Source: Oscillospiraceae bacterium (GTDB taxonomy: Bacteria; Bacillota_A; Clostridia; Oscillospirales; Oscillospiraceae). Taken from it: a DNA stretch of 36,840 nt. Positions 7,432 through 15,312 of the stretch are shown piece by piece (the stretch's first letter is position 1; each line of letters starts with the position of its first letter). The notes beneath the pieces were generated by a model. That model was not told where the DNA came from and ran no database searches. It saw only the letters and a list, made by a program, of their open reading frames with translations. The position numbers were made by a program, and so were the translations under genes. The stretch covers positions 1 through 36,840 of the forward strand of contig CADAPN010000007.1 in NCBI GenBank assembly GCA_902789835.1. Reading direction: 5' to 3'.

Positions 7432-8661
7432 TTACACGACCTGAAACAGATAAAACTTCAGATAATCCGTTTCCGGTACATTCCAAAGGATCGGATGATC
7501 CGCGGCCTGCTGCCGCACTTCGATCTGCCGCAGACTGACCCCTGCATCCGCAGCGGCACTGCGCAGCATGGTTTCAAACTGAGCCGCCGGCATGAAATGG
7601 CTGCAGCTGGCGGTCGCGAGATAGCCGCCTCTCGGCAGCAGCTTCATGGCCCGATAGTTGATTTCGTGATAACCCCGCTCGGCATTCGACGCGGTTTTGC
7701 GCGATTTGGTGAAAGCGGGCGGGTCCAGAATAATCAGGTCATAGGGTTTCTGCCCTGTCGCGGCCAGCTTTGGCAGAAGGTCAAACACATCCGCCGCCAG
7801 AAAATCGACTCTGTCCTGCAGGCCGTTTCGCTCGGCGTTTTCTTTTGCCAGCTTCACCGCGCTCTCGGAAATATCCACCGCCGTAACATGGCTCGCTCCC
7901 CCCGCCGCGGCGTTCAGCGCGAAAGAGCCCGTATGTGTAAAACAGTCGAGCACGCGAAGACCTTTGGAAATCCGCGCGACGGCAAGCCGGTTATACTTCT
8001 GGTCCAGAAAGAATCCTGTTTTCTGTCCGTTTTCCACATCCACGAGATAGCGAATCCCGTTCTCCGTGATCTCCGTCTCCGGAAGTCCCCGGTTCTCCGG
8101 CCCCGGACAGCTGAACCAGCCTTTTCCCTGTTCAAGGCCTTCCCGTTCCCGCAGGGCATTGTCGTTTCTCTCATAGATTCCGCGGATCATCTGTCCGTCT
8201 TCTGCCAGCACCTCAAGCAGCAGCGGATAGATCAGATCCTTTCTCTTCTCCATTCCGTAGGAAAGGCACTGCACCGACAGCAGATCGGCGAATCGGTCCA
8301 CCGTCAGCCCCGGAAAGCCGTCCGCTTCGCCGAAGATCAGCCGGCAGCAGCTGACATCCTCTCCCATGACGATCTTCCTGTAATTCCAGGCATATTGAAT
8401 CCGCCGTCTCCAGAAGGCTTCATCATAGCGGTCGTTGGCATTCTGGGACAGGATCCGGACACGGATTCTGCTCTTCCGGCTCAGAAGCCCGGTGCCGAGA
8501 TAGCGTCCGTTTTCCGTAACGGCATCCACCAGGCAGCCGTTCTCCAGTTGGTCCTGCGGCGTCAGAACTTCTTCGTCATAGATCCAGGGATGTCCCGCCT
8601 GAACGCTTCTGCTTCCCTTTTTGGATATGATGAGCTGCGGGTATGGTCTCTCTGTCTTCAT
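7432..8661 (-). CDS. rlmI: Class I SAM-dependent 23S rRNA m5C methyltransferase (RlmI family)
   Basis: 409 residues from the ATG at 8661; a GTG nine codons upstream is less likely. The N-terminal PUA domain (GHPWIYDEEV, GRYLGTGLLSRKSRIRVRIL) binds RNA. A central domain contains GEADGFPGLTVDRF. The C-terminal Rossmann methyltransferase shows VLDCFTHTGSFALNAA for SAM binding, AVDIS, LDPPAFTKS, and TASCSHFM with the catalytic-type Cys. RlmI of E. coli methylates C1962 of 23S rRNA; the same target is expected but not proven here. The ribosome binding site is a loose AGAGAAGAGAG. It lies 86 bases downstream of the GNAT gene and may be read from its promoter. Confidence 0.9.
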   Translation of the reverse strand: MKTERPYPQLIISKKGSRSVQAGHPWIYDEEVLTPQDQLENGCLVDAVTENGRYLGTGLLSRKSRIRVRILSQNANDRYDEAFWRRRIQYAWNYRKIVMGEDVSCCRLIFGEADGFPGLTVDRFADLLSVQCLSYGMEKRKDLIYPLLLEVLAEDGQMIRGIYERNDNALREREGLEQGKGWFSCPGPENRGLPETEITENGIRYLVDVENGQKTGFFLDQKYNRLAVARISKGLRVLDCFTHTGSFALNAAAGGASHVTAVDISESAVKLAKENAERNGLQDRVDFLAADVFDLLPKLAATGQKPYDLIILDPPAFTKSRKTASNAERGYHEINYRAMKLLPRGGYLATASCSHFMPAAQFETMLRSAAADAGVSLRQIEVRQQAADHPILWNVPETDYLKFYLFQVV

Positions 8662-8747
8662 ATCGTGTCTCTCTTCTCTCCGGCACACCGTAATGCCTGA
8701 TCTGATCTCATGATGGCAGGAATTCCTTTGTTGTCAAATGAATCGCT

Positions 8748-9239
8748 TTATTTCTCATAGGCAAAGCGCGGGTAGTCATCCTCCATCACGTGAATGACGC
8801 CCCGTTTCTCAAAGCCGAGCTTGTCCAGGAGCCTCTGCATCACCACGTTGTCCGAATGCGTGTCGATGCGCAGATGGCCGCACTGCTCAAAGGCCCAATT
8901 GATGCAAAACGCACCGATCCCCTTTCTGGAGCCGTCTCCCGCAATCCGGTGGACAACGCCATAGGGTTTCTCATCTCTCCAGGCGCCTTCTTCGATCACC
9001 CGATAGGTCGGTTCGATGTCTTTCCCGCTGGTATAGAAGAACACGCCGATGACCCGGCCGTCCTCTTCACAGACATAGCTGCATCCCTGCGCAATATCCT
9101 GATGAATCAGTGCTTCGGGCGGCCAATTGGTCGGTCCCCACTGATTCGGATTGCCGTGGTTAGCCATAAACTGCCTTGCATAAGCATAGATTTCCATCAT
9201 CCGGGGAAAGTCTTCTTCTGTTGCATGCCGGATCTGCAT
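8748..9239 (-). CDS. GNAT family N-acetyltransferase
   Basis: 163 residues from the ATG at 9239, preferred over the upstream ATG at 9263 because AGGGAGAA sits six bases before it. It follows the GNAT plan: IRHATEEDFPRMMEIY at the N-terminus, VIGVFFYTS in the central sheet, an acetyl-CoA loop region (RIAGDGSRKGIGAFC), and THSDNVVMQRLLDKLGF near the C-terminus. The acceptor substrate cannot be told from sequence. It has its own promoter at 9284-9312. Confidence 0.88.
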   Translation of the reverse strand: MQIRHATEEDFPRMMEIYAYARQFMANHGNPNQWGPTNWPPEALIHQDIAQGCSYVCEEDGRVIGVFFYTSGKDIEPTYRVIEEGAWRDEKPYGVVHRIAGDGSRKGIGAFCINWAFEQCGHLRIDTHSDNVVMQRLLDKLGFEKRGVIHVMEDDYPRFAYEK

Positions 9240-9283
9240 TGTATTTCTCCCTGTCGTATGCATTTTTTATGAGAAGTGCAATG

Positions 9284-9312
9284 ATTATAGCACAGCAGCT
9301 GCGATTCTTCAA
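9284..9312 (-). promoter_or_regulatory. Sigma-A promoter of the GNAT gene
   Basis: Minus strand TTGAAG (9312-9307), 17-bp spacer, TATAAT (9289-9284), 44 bases upstream of the chosen start. Confidence 0.75.
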
Positions 9313-9362
9313 CCGACAGGCGCGTTTTCCCCTGATCCGGATGACAGGCCGATCCGAAAGGA

Positions 9363-9393
9363 AAGCCCGCCGGGCAATCTGCCAGGCGGGCTT
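9363..9393 (-). terminator. Intrinsic terminator of the tRNA-Gly transcript
   Basis: Nine-bp stem AAGCCCGCC/GGCGGGCTT around a 13-base loop, followed on the minus strand by TTTCCTTTC. It begins six bases after the CCA end of the tRNA. Confidence 0.75.
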
Positions 9394-9398
9394 CTTGA

Positions 9399-9472
9399 TG
9401 GAGCGGATGATGGGAGTCGAACCCACCTTATCGGCTTGGGAAGCCGGAGTTCTACCGATGAACTACATCCGC
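9399..9472 (-). tRNA. tRNA-Gly (anticodon CCC)
   Basis: 74 bases with encoded CCA. Acceptor GCGGATG pairs with CATCCGC, followed by discriminator U and CCA. The D stem is GTTC/GAAC, anticodon loop TTCCCAA (anticodon CCC, codon GGG), T stem GTGGG/CCCAT with loop TTCGACT, and a 4-base variable region. The first anticodon-stem pair (27-43) is C-A, a mismatch. It has its own promoter and terminator, so it is a monocistronic tRNA. Confidence 0.95.
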
Positions 9473-9492
9473 ATTTCTCATATAGCTTTGTT

Positions 9493-9521
9493 ACTATATC
9501 ACATCATCCGATAAAATTCAA
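9493..9521 (-). promoter_or_regulatory. Sigma-A promoter of tRNA-Gly
   Basis: Minus strand TTGAAT (9521-9516), 17-bp spacer, TATAGT (9498-9493), about 20 bases before the tRNA 5' end. Confidence 0.75.
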
Positions 9522-9552
9522 TAGAGAATTTCATGGATTTACAAACTGTTAC

Positions 9553-9581
9553 TTGAAATGCCCTGACAGCTGACGTATAAT
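9553..9581 (+). promoter_or_regulatory. Sigma-A promoter of the metal exporter unit
   Basis: TTGAAA (9553-9558), 17-bp spacer, TATAAT (9576-9581). The leader to the ATG at 9610 is only about 20 bases, which leaves no room for a manganese riboswitch. Confidence 0.85.
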
Positions 9582-9609
9582 ACACTATCTTCGTTCCTGA
9601 GGGGTTGCC

Positions 9610-10497
9610 ATGTCGGACGCTTTATTTGACGCTATACTTGACGCAGTACTCGATTCTCTGAAAATTCTTCCGTTCCTCTTTGTCACCTATCTGATTATGG
9701 AATATCTGGAGAGCCATACCGAGGATCGGGTCCGGGACCTGGTCAAGCGGGCCGGATGGATGGGACCTTTCTGGGGCGGTCTTCTGGGGGCGGTCCCCCA
9801 GTGCGGTTTTTCAGCCGCCGCCTCCAATCTCTATGCCGGACGTGCGATTTCCCTGGGTACGCTGATCGCTATTTTTCTCTCCACCTCGGACGAGATGATC
9901 CCGATCATGATTTCCGAAGCCGTCCCGGTTACGAAAATGCTGAAGCTGCTCCTGGTCAAGCTGATTATCGGCATTCTCTGCGGCTTCTTAATCGACGGTT
10001 TCTGTCACATTCGCAGCAGCCGGAAAACCGGTCAGCCGGAGGACGGAGAAGACTTCCTGATCGAGCGGCTGTGTGAGAAAGAACACTGTCACTGCGAAAA
10101 CGGGAGCATTGTCGGCTCCGCACTGAAGCATACCCTTCATATTATACTATTTGTCTTTGCGATCACGGTTCTTTTGAATCTTGCCTTTCTTTTTCTCGGT
10201 GAGGACCGCCTGACCGCGGTTATTTCTTCGCGTCCGATCACCGGCATGTTCCTCTCTGCGCTGATCGGCCTGATTCCGAACTGCGGCGCTTCCGTCCTGC
10301 TGACCCAGATGTACCTGCACGGCGTGCTGCCCGCAAGTCATCTGATCGCAGGTCTTCTGGACGGCGCCGGCGTCGGCCTTTTGATTCTCTTTCGGGTAAA
10401 TCCGGATCAGAAGGAAAACCTGCGTATTACACTTCTTCTCTACCTGCTGGCAGTTGTTTTCGGATTGCTGATTCATCTTCTCGGAATCTCATTCTGA
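9610..10497 (+). CDS. Putative manganese/heavy-metal exporter (ArsP_2-like, 10-TM family)
   Basis: 295 residues of mostly membrane helices. The two halves carry matching motifs, GAVPQCGFSAAASNLYAGRA near residue 60 and LIPNCGASVLLTQMYLHG near 216, which is the inverted-repeat signature of the family annotated as putative manganese transporter or 10-TM heavy-metal exporter. STSDEMIPIMI near 91 is a further family mark. Between the halves a His/Cys-rich stretch (CEKEHCHCENG, about 155-165) could bind metal. The transported ion is inferred from the family only. GAGGGG precedes the ATG. The next gene follows after 31 bases and is probably in the same transcript. Confidence 0.82.
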   Translation: MSDALFDAILDAVLDSLKILPFLFVTYLIMEYLESHTEDRVRDLVKRAGWMGPFWGGLLGAVPQCGFSAAASNLYAGRAISLGTLIAIFLSTSDEMIPIMISEAVPVTKMLKLLLVKLIIGILCGFLIDGFCHIRSSRKTGQPEDGEDFLIERLCEKEHCHCENGSIVGSALKHTLHIILFVFAITVLLNLAFLFLGEDRLTAVISSRPITGMFLSALIGLIPNCGASVLLTQMYLHGVLPASHLIAGLLDGAGVGLLILFRVNPDQKENLRITLLLYLLAVVFGLLIHLLGISF

Positions 10498-10528
10498 TCA
10501 CTTCTGTCCTTTTCGGCTGGAGGTATTC

Positions 10529-12277
10529 ATGATCACATACAAGCAAATCACAAAGTCATCCGATATTGCTTCCCTCTCGGATTATTATGTTCTTGACGTC
10601 CGTACCACTGGGCCGAACCCTTCGCTCAATGCCATTTCCTCGGTCTCCATGCTGCAGATCGAAGATGACCTGGTTATCCAGGAAGCGGTGGTGCGGATTG
10701 CTTCGGAGTCTGACAGCGGTGTTTCTTCGGAATCCGGATATTATCAGCCGGAGCAGGTTGCCGACAGCATCGCGCGGATTCTGACCGGCCAGACGGTTGT
10801 CGCGGAACCCACCGCCCTTCAGTTTCTTCGGGCCCTGCTTGAGCGCTTCGGTCACGAGGGTGAAATCCGTTTCGTCCCCATCGGGATGCTGGTCAAGACC
10901 TTGTTTCCGGAGGCCAGCGCAGACAGCATTCAGGAACTCGCCCGACAGCTGGAAATCCCGGAACGCAGCGATGCCGGTTTGCTTCGGATTGCTTATTTCG
11001 AGCACGCGCTTCTGCGAAAATGCCGCGAAGAACTCGGGGCTACGCTCCCCGACGATCCCGATCCCGCATTTTCAGACTCCGTCAAATCCGCTTCCGCTCC
11101 CAAAAAGCGCAGAATCAGCAGCAGAACGCTGAAACGCTGGGCCAAAAATGTATGGTCTGTCAGTCCCTGGGTCGTCATCGGTGTCGCATTTCTTTTTGTT
11201 CTGTTTGTTGTGATTCATCTCCCGCGTAAAGAAAACACAGAAGTTGACCGGGACACGCCGGTAATCAATTATTTGGTGCTCTCCTGGGATGAAACCGGCA
11301 AATACGGGACGCGGACCAAAGCCCACGGTGCGGATGGATCGGTCATCGAATTCCGTGTCCCCTACGGCGTGTACGATGTTCTGAACAACAACTCCATTCC
11401 GGTGGAGCTTACCATCGGAACCGATAAAAACGCAGTGAAGCCGTCTCCCTCCCCGTCTGCATCCCCTTCACCGTCGACTTCACCTTCACCGTCTGCATCC
11501 CCTTCATCTTCTCCCACCGCTTCCGCTTCGCCGTCCCCCTCACCGGAAGCGTCTCCGGACATGTCTTCGGATACTTCCGCCGATGCATCCCAGGCCCCTG
11601 CTTCCAATCCTTCCTCCGCCCCCGACGGGACGGGTTCCGGCAGCGCCGAAGTCGTTGCCGCTGAACTCAGCGCTCCTGCAGCCCCTGCCGATACCGAAGA
11701 AGAAGACGGCCCGGTCAAGATCACGATGCGCCCCAACAGCAAACGCACGATCACCATTGATACGAATCAGTATCTGACCCTGTCCGAGGATGCGAATGAC
11801 CTGATTCTCTTTTATGTCTCTGAAGTACCCGAAGAAAAGGATTCGGATGTAACCGGCCACGACAACGGAGACAGCGGCAGAGTCGTTTACGCCTATGTAA
11901 AAGGGACGGAAGTTCGCTTCCGCAAATCTCCCTCTCTGGAAGGCGCAATTATCGACAGCATGCAAAACGGCCAGCAGGTGCAGGTTCTCGGTGTAACCGG
12001 TGAATGGACCCATGTCGCGGTACAGAACGAAAAGGGCTACATCTTCTCTCAGTTTCTGACCAGTGAGGATCCCACGGCAGCCGCGTTTGAGGCCAAGAAG
12101 GCGGAAGAAGCCGCAAGGCAGTCAATGAACGCCCCAACGGTTGAAGCCTCTTCCGAGCCTGCAGCCGATGCTTCTTCCGGCGATACCGTTCCGGCACAGG
12201 TCCAGACCGCGCCGGCTGACTCAGCCGCCTCCGTCCAGACCGATTCCGCCGCAGGCGATCCTGCAGCCCCGCAATAA
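10529..12277 (+). CDS. Membrane protein: degenerate DnaQ-like exonuclease domain, TM helix, Pro/Ser linker, SH3b domain
   Basis: 582 residues. Residues 18-165 follow the DEDD exonuclease plan (YYVLDVRTTGPNP, then VVAEPTALQFLRALL, then ELARQLEIP). The catalytic acid set is nearly lost: Asp23 stays but the usual Glu is Arg25, the second-motif Asp is Gln98, and the third-motif His and Asp appear replaced by Asp148 and Arg153. Nuclease activity is therefore unlikely. One membrane helix (about 212-231) follows a basic stretch (PKKRRISSRTLKR), so the exonuclease-like part should be cytoplasmic. Outside come a beta-rich segment (245-300), a Pro/Ser linker (305-343), another beta segment (395-432), an SH3b domain (452-511, VYAYVKGTEVRFRKSPS ... 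GYIFSQFL) that may bind cell wall, and an Ala/Ser-rich tail. GGAGG precedes the ATG. Role unknown. Confidence 0.8.
   Translation: MITYKQITKSSDIASLSDYYVLDVRTTGPNPSLNAISSVSMLQIEDDLVIQEAVVRIASESDSGVSSESGYYQPEQVADSIARILTGQTVVAEPTALQFLRALLERFGHEGEIRFVPIGMLVKTLFPEASADSIQELARQLEIPERSDAGLLRIAYFEHALLRKCREELGATLPDDPDPAFSDSVKSASAPKKRRISSRTLKRWAKNVWSVSPWVVIGVAFLFVLFVVIHLPRKENTEVDRDTPVINYLVLSWDETGKYGTRTKAHGADGSVIEFRVPYGVYDVLNNNSIPVELTIGTDKNAVKPSPSPSASPSPSTSPSPSASPSSSPTASASPSPSPEASPDMSSDTSADASQAPASNPSSAPDGTGSGSAEVVAAELSAPAAPADTEEEDGPVKITMRPNSKRTITIDTNQYLTLSEDANDLILFYVSEVPEEKDSDVTGHDNGDSGRVVYAYVKGTEVRFRKSPSLEGAIIDSMQNGQQVQVLGVTGEWTHVAVQNEKGYIFSQFLTSEDPTAAAFEAKKAEEAARQSMNAPTVEASSEPAADASSGDTVPAQVQTAPADSAASVQTDSAAGDPAAPQ
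11441..11557 (+). repeat. Low-complexity Pro/Ser coding repeat with a 36-bp unit
   Basis: Encodes the P-S-P-S-A-S-P linker. An 18-base word beginning CCGTCTGCATCC occurs identically at 11453 and 11489, giving a 36-bp period, with looser copies around it. Such tracts change length by slippage, so linker length may vary between strains. Confidence 0.7.
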
Positions 12278-12362
12278 GCTTAGGGAATTCTCTTCGTATA
12301 CGGCGAGGCGTTTTGTGTCTTCCGCCGATCCTATCAATCCTGGTTATAATACTTTATTTCAG

Positions 12363-12404
12363 ATGACAGAACCCCCGGAGATAAATCTCCGGGGGTTCTG
12401 TCAT
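12363..12404. terminator. Strong intrinsic terminator between convergent operons
   Basis: Perfect 19-bp stem with a TAAA loop, containing CCCCCGGAGA/TCTCCGGGGG, followed on the plus strand by a T-rich stretch (CATTTTGTTTTA). It ends the exporter/SH3b unit and lies 27 bases beyond the IspH-S1 stop, so it probably serves both strands. Confidence 0.9.
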
Positions 12405-12430
12405 CCATTTTGTTTTATGGTGTTACGGGT

Positions 12431-14584
12431 TTACTCTTCGACGCTGAATGCAGCCGCATCACCGGTTGCCTGCCCGTCTGCGGAAACCTCATAGACAAGG
12501 GCGTCTTCTCCGTCGTCTTCGTCATCGGAAACTTCTTCCGCTTCTTCGACAGGAGCCTTGGCCTCGTTGAGCAGAGCGCGGATGGAGAGAGAGATCTTGT
12601 GCTTCTCTTCGTCAATCGCCGTGATCTTTGCCTCTACAACGTCGCCGACACGCAGGACATCCTCGGGCTTTTCAATGCGATGATCCGCAATCTGGCTGAT
12701 ATGAATCAGGCCGTCCACGCCGGGCAGAACCTCTGCAAAGGCGCCGAAGCTCATCAGCTTCACAATCTTGACCTCGGCTGTGTCACCGACGGCATAGCGG
12801 CTGGTGAACATGGTCCAGGGGTTGGCATCCGGATCTTTGTAACCGAGGGAGATCTTTCTCTTCTCACGGTCAAAGTTGATGACGTAGACATCAATCTCAT
12901 CACCGACGGAAACAACCTCAGAGGGCTGGTGAATACGGCCCCAGCTCAGCTCGGAGACATGAACCATGCCGTCTACGCCGCCAATATCGACAAAAGCGCC
13001 GTAGCTGGTCAGGGACTTTACAACACCATGATACTTCTTGCCGACTTCCATCTCGTTCCAGAGCTTCTCAACACGCTCACGGCGCTCTGCCTGGGCAACG
13101 CGGCGGATGGAACCTACAACACGTTTCCGGGCACGGTTGACCTCGGTGATGCGCAGACGCACGTTCTTGTGAAGGAGCTGGGAAAGCTCGGCCTCACGGG
13201 GCAGATCGGTCTGGCTGGCCGGGACAAACACACGGACGCCGGATACGTTCACCACAACGCCGCCCTTGTTCTCTTCGGTCACAGTACCTTCGAGAATTGC
13301 ATTGCTCTCAACGGCTTCTTCCACATCGGTCCACGCCTTGGCGGCATCGAGGCGGCGCTTGGAGAGCATCGCCGTGCCTTCCACGTCGTTAACACGAACA
13401 ACGATTGCTTCGATCGTATCACCGACCTTAACGGCATCCTCGACCTTCATTCCGGATTCGGTGAATTCCGTTGTCGGGATAAATCCGGAGTACTTGGCAC
13501 CCAGATCAACACTGACTTCCGTCCCGGTGATCGACACGACGGTTCCGCTTACCTTTTCGCCATTATATATGGTCTTCAGGGTCTCTTCCAGCATTTCATC
13601 GAAGCTGAGCTCCTTCTCTGCCGCGGGAGCTTCTGCCGCAACTTTTTCTGCGACCGGTTCTTCTGCCGGTACTTCTGCTGCTTCAGCAACCGGCGCTTCC
13701 GCTACCGCTGCATCTTCCTGGATTTCTTCGACTCTGACTTCGTCACTCATTTTGTTTACTACCTCCTTAATGATCCACGCAGGCGTTGATGCACCCGCAG
13801 TGAGCCCGACAACCGGGGATTGTTTAATAATTGAAAAATCCAATTCCTCCGGTCTCTCGATGAACTGGACGTTCTCACAGCTTTGACGGCAAATCTCCGC
13901 AAGGTGCAGACTGTTCGCACTGTGTCGCCCGCCGATCACAATCATGGCATCACAAACTTGAGACAGCTCTGCGGCCTCTTCCTGCCGCGTAGATGTTGCA
14001 AAGCATATTGTATCAGAAATTTCTGCATTTGTACATCTTTTTTTTATCACTTTTACGCATTCGTCGAAATTATTTTTTGTCTGCGTCGTCTGCACCACCA
14101 CGGTGATCGGACTGTCCCACATCATTTTGTGAGATTCGAGCCAAATCTCTGTCTCGGCGGCGCTTTCCAGGATGACACAATGCTCACATCTGGCCGAAAT
14201 TGCTTCTACCTCCGGATGCAGCTTCATCCCGATGATGATGACAAATCTGCCGTTGGCGCTCGCCTGTTCCACGATGCGGTGAATATGCATGACTTTGGGG
14301 CAGGTTGCATCCTGTACGACCGCGTTTCGAGCCTTCAACGCTTCCAGCGTCTGAGGCGGTACACCGTGAGCCCGGATTAAAACCCGCTCTCCCTCCGTGA
14401 CCTCCTCCACGTTCTCCACGGTGCGCATTCCGTGCCTGGCAAGCTCCTGCACAACATCGGTGTTGTGGATCAGCATGCCGAAGCTGGCACAAGGCCCCTC
14501 CTGCAGCATGGCTTCCGCCATCTCCACAGACCGGCGAACACCGAAGCAGAACCCCGCGCTCTCCGCTACTCTGAGTTCCTTCAT
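12431..14584 (-). CDS. ispH-rpsA: Fused 4-hydroxy-3-methylbut-2-enyl diphosphate reductase (IspH) and ribosomal protein S1
   Basis: 717 residues. Residues 1-278 are IspH, the last MEP-pathway enzyme, making IPP and DMAPP. The three [4Fe-4S] cysteines are at 13 (AGFCFGV), 95 (DATCPK) and 194 (DTICFAT), with the catalytic Glu in HPE (125) and RAHGVPP present. An Ala/Glu/Pro linker (288-335) leads to four S1 repeats at about 341-410, 428-494, 513-582 and 598-668, then an acidic tail. The fusion is known in Clostridia. Start is the ATG at 14584, 11 bases after the cmk stop; an upstream in-frame TTG (14620) is inside cmk. Met279 at the junction has its own AAGGAGG site, so free S1 may also be made. 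It is the last gene of the long operon from 20755. Confidence 0.95.
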   Translation of the reverse strand: MKELRVAESAGFCFGVRRSVEMAEAMLQEGPCASFGMLIHNTDVVQELARHGMRTVENVEEVTEGERVLIRAHGVPPQTLEALKARNAVVQDATCPKVMHIHRIVEQASANGRFVIIIGMKLHPEVEAISARCEHCVILESAAETEIWLESHKMMWDSPITVVVQTTQTKNNFDECVKVIKKRCTNAEISDTICFATSTRQEEAAELSQVCDAMIVIGGRHSANSLHLAEICRQSCENVQFIERPEELDFSIIKQSPVVGLTAGASTPAWIIKEVVNKMSDEVRVEEIQEDAAVAEAPVAEAAEVPAEEPVAEKVAAEAPAAEKELSFDEMLEETLKTIYNGEKVSGTVVSITGTEVSVDLGAKYSGFIPTTEFTESGMKVEDAVKVGDTIEAIVVRVNDVEGTAMLSKRRLDAAKAWTDVEEAVESNAILEGTVTEENKGGVVVNVSGVRVFVPASQTDLPREAELSQLLHKNVRLRITEVNRARKRVVGSIRRVAQAERRERVEKLWNEMEVGKKYHGVVKSLTSYGAFVDIGGVDGMVHVSELSWGRIHQPSEVVSVGDEIDVYVINFDREKRKISLGYKDPDANPWTMFTSRYAVGDTAEVKIVKLMSFGAFAEVLPGVDGLIHISQIADHRIEKPEDVLRVGDVVEAKITAIDEEKHKISLSIRALLNEAKAPVEEAEEVSDDEDDGEDALVYEVSADGQATGDAAAFSVEE
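13748..13768 (-). promoter_or_regulatory. Internal ribosome binding site and start codon at the IspH/S1 junction
   Basis: Minus strand AAGGAGG (13768-13762) then an ATG at 13750-13748, in frame with the fusion. Starting here would give a separate S1 protein of 439 residues. The match is better than the one at the fusion's own start. The same bases also encode the last residues of IspH, so chance cannot be excluded. Confidence 0.6.
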
Positions 14585-14595
14585 CTGTTTTCCGT

Positions 14596-15291
14596 TCAAT
14601 CCGCCAGCGGCCGAATGCAAAACCGTTCGAGAATCAGCTGGCTCAGCGCTGCAAAGCTTTCGTCATAGCTCAGCTCTGTCGTATCCAGCAGCACGGCGTC
14701 CTCCGCCTGTTTCAGCGGCGCCGTTTCACGGTTCATGTCCTGCTCGTCCCGATAACGGATTTCCTTCAGGACCTGATCATAATCCTCGATCACGCCCTTT
14801 TCCTGCAGCTGCAGAACTCTTCTTCGTGCCCGTTCTTCCGCACTCGCGGTCAGGAACACCTTGAGATCCGCATCCGGCAGGACAACCGTTCCGATATCTC
14901 TTCCGTCCATCAGGACGCTCTGGGTGCGCGCAAGGCTGCGCTGCATTTCCAGAAGGAACTGCCTTACGATAGGAAGAGCCGACACATCCGAAGCGGCAAT
15001 GGAAATCTCCGGCATTCGAATCGCTTCCGAAACGTCTTCGCCGTTGAGATACATTCTCTGTTCTCCGTCACTGCCGTATTTCATCTCGATCTGAAGCGTT
15101 GGCAAAAGCCCGGCGACCGCATTCTCGTCCTTTCGATCTATCCCGGCGCGGACAGCCGCCAGCCCCACCGTACGATAAATTGCGCCGGTATCGGCATAAA
15201 GGATGCCGAAGGCCGCCGCACACCGTCTGGCAAGACTGCTTTTTCCGGCACCGGACGGTCCGTCAATTGCGATAGAAATAATATCGCTCAT
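14596..15291 (-). CDS. cmk: Cytidylate kinase
   Basis: 231 residues. Phosphorylates CMP and dCMP using ATP. The P-loop is IAIDGPSGAGKSSLA, followed by YADTGAIYRTV, the substrate segment LMDGRDIGTVVLPDADLKVFLTA and RYRDEQDMNRETAPL near 185, all standard for the family. TGAGGAAACT precedes the ATG. It sits between the flavoprotein gene and ispH-rpsA, the usual Clostridia arrangement of cmk before ispH/rpsA. Confidence 0.95.
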   Translation of the reverse strand: MSDIISIAIDGPSGAGKSSLARRCAAAFGILYADTGAIYRTVGLAAVRAGIDRKDENAVAGLLPTLQIEMKYGSDGEQRMYLNGEDVSEAIRMPEISIAASDVSALPIVRQFLLEMQRSLARTQSVLMDGRDIGTVVLPDADLKVFLTASAEERARRRVLQLQEKGVIEDYDQVLKEIRYRDEQDMNRETAPLKQAEDAVLLDTTELSYDESFAALSQLILERFCIRPLAD

Positions 15292-15312
15292 AGTTTCCTC
15301 ATTCCGTTTCCA

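Noticed and set aside
7330..8700. 456-codon open frame on the plus strand opposite rlmI
   Set aside because: It is the antisense of a clear RNA methyltransferase gene, with no start signal and shadow-like composition.
9582..9609. Manganese riboswitch (yybP-ykoY) before the metal exporter
   Set aside because: The leader from the promoter to the start codon is only about 20 bases, far too short.
11441..11557. Repetitive tract considered as CRISPR or tandem-repeat DNA
   Set aside because: It lies in frame within a gene and encodes a Pro/Ser linker; there are no spacers between conserved repeats.
12410..13789. 459-codon open frame on the plus strand opposite the S1 repeats
   Set aside because: It is the antisense shadow of ispH-rpsA, whose minus-strand reading has unmistakable S1 motifs.
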